A stretch of 64,000 nt of DNA from contig NZ_CAMQAZ010000002.1 of assembly GCF_946998835.1 (NCBI RefSeq), positions 86,015 through 150,014 on the forward strand, read 5' to 3'. The notes beneath the pieces are model-generated. The model was not told the DNA's origin, did no database searches, and was given only the letters and a program-made list of their open reading frames with translations. This stretch comes from an uncultured Corynebacterium sp. GTDB taxonomy: Bacteria > Actinomycetota > Actinomycetes > Mycobacteriales > Mycobacteriaceae. The number at the start of each line of letters is the position of its first letter. Position 1 is the stretch's first letter. Positions 63,771 to 64,000 of the stretch are shown here, piece after piece. The position numbers and the translations under genes were made by a program.

Positions 63771-64000
63771 GTGGATGACGTCAAGGAGATTCTCTCCCGT
63801 GCCGGTGTATTTCAGGGAGTCGACCAGGAAGCCGTGCAGGCCTTGCTCGGAGAGCTCGAGACGGTTCGCTTCCCGCGTGGAACCACCATCTTTAATGAGG
63901 GCGAGCCAGGCGATCGGCTCTACATCATTATTGATGGCAAGGTGAAGCTGGCTCGTCGCTCAGCCGACGGTCGTGAAAACCTGTTGACCATCATGGGCCC
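63771..64000 (+). CDS. glxR: GlxR/Crp cAMP-responsive global regulator (5' part)
   Basis: The first 76 codons of a Crp-family protein, running off the right edge: VDDVKEILSRAGVFQGV, FPRGTTIFNEGEPGDRLYIII, KVKLARRSADGRENLLTIMGP, very close to GlxR of C. glutamicum and Rv3676. GTG start with AGGAGAA 8 bases upstream. It contains part of the cyclic-nucleotide-binding beta roll; the helix-turn-helix lies outside. Would receive the signal made by the adenylate cyclase at 39-41 kb. Confidence 0.95.
   Translation, partial: MDDVKEILSRAGVFQGVDQEAVQALLGELETVRFPRGTTIFNEGEPGDRLYIIIDGKVKLARRSADGRENLLTIMG

Overview
The window is a stretch of a high-GC Gram-positive chromosome that reads as Corynebacterium (Mycobacteriales). 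Pointers are the sdhC-A-B operon close to a RamB-type regulator and lpd, divergent glyoxylate-cycle genes (malate synthase G and isocitrate lyase), a GlxR/Crp start at the right edge, and, from about 37.8 kb to the end, a gene order that follows the M. tuberculosis Rv3644c-Rv3676 block (holB, adenylate cyclase, topA, cspA, helicase, tad pilus genes, ssd, 6C RNA, HAD-IB hydrolase, EphE-like, MarP, Nudix, TlpA, nth, crp). No transposase, phage or CRISPR array was seen.

Layout. 0-0.6 kb: end of a DUF445 membrane protein. 0.77-4.7 kb: sdhCAB plus a small membrane protein. 5.2-8.6 kb: GH65 glycoside phosphorylase/hydrolase with a beta-phosphoglucomutase-like HAD enzyme. 9-13.5 kb: malate synthase and isocitrate lyase, divergent across a 1 kb control region. 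13.9-16.9 kb: three secreted proteins that share a short C-terminal motif. 17-20.1 kb: ramB convergent with lpd. 20.2-23.8 kb: two peptidases. 23.8-29.3 kb: envelope polysaccharide-type genes (flippase, two GT2 enzymes, DUF2304, DsbA-like protein, sugar epimerase). 29.3-37.2 kb: two MFS carriers, acyl-CoA oxidase, a lipoprotein amidase and an alpha/beta hydrolase. 37.6 kb: tRNA-Thr(CGT). 37.8-49.9 kb: holB, adenylate cyclase, an XRE/DUF2975 operon with striking operators, DUF418, topA, cspA, helicase. 49.9-55.1 kb: tad-type pilus operon. 55.2-55.6 kb: dispersed repeat and a 6C RNA. 55.8-64 kb: HAD-IB hydrolase through nth and the start of glxR.

Logic. The left half is acetate/carbon control: sdh, aceA and malate synthase, with their likely regulators ramB and (right edge) glxR, and a membrane adenylate cyclase that would make the cAMP for GlxR.

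Most unusual signals: (1) an 11-bp motif, CGTCGTNAAGC, which I count 26 times on both strands where about 0.15 would be expected, including one inverted pair that forms a terminator, as DNA-uptake sequences do in other bacteria; (2) a dispersed non-coding element in three related copies (18.56, 46.65 and 55.25 kb); (3) a 6C RNA with two different stems around identical C8 loops; (4) clustered palindromic operators in front of the XRE/DUF2975 operon. All counts and alignments were made by eye.
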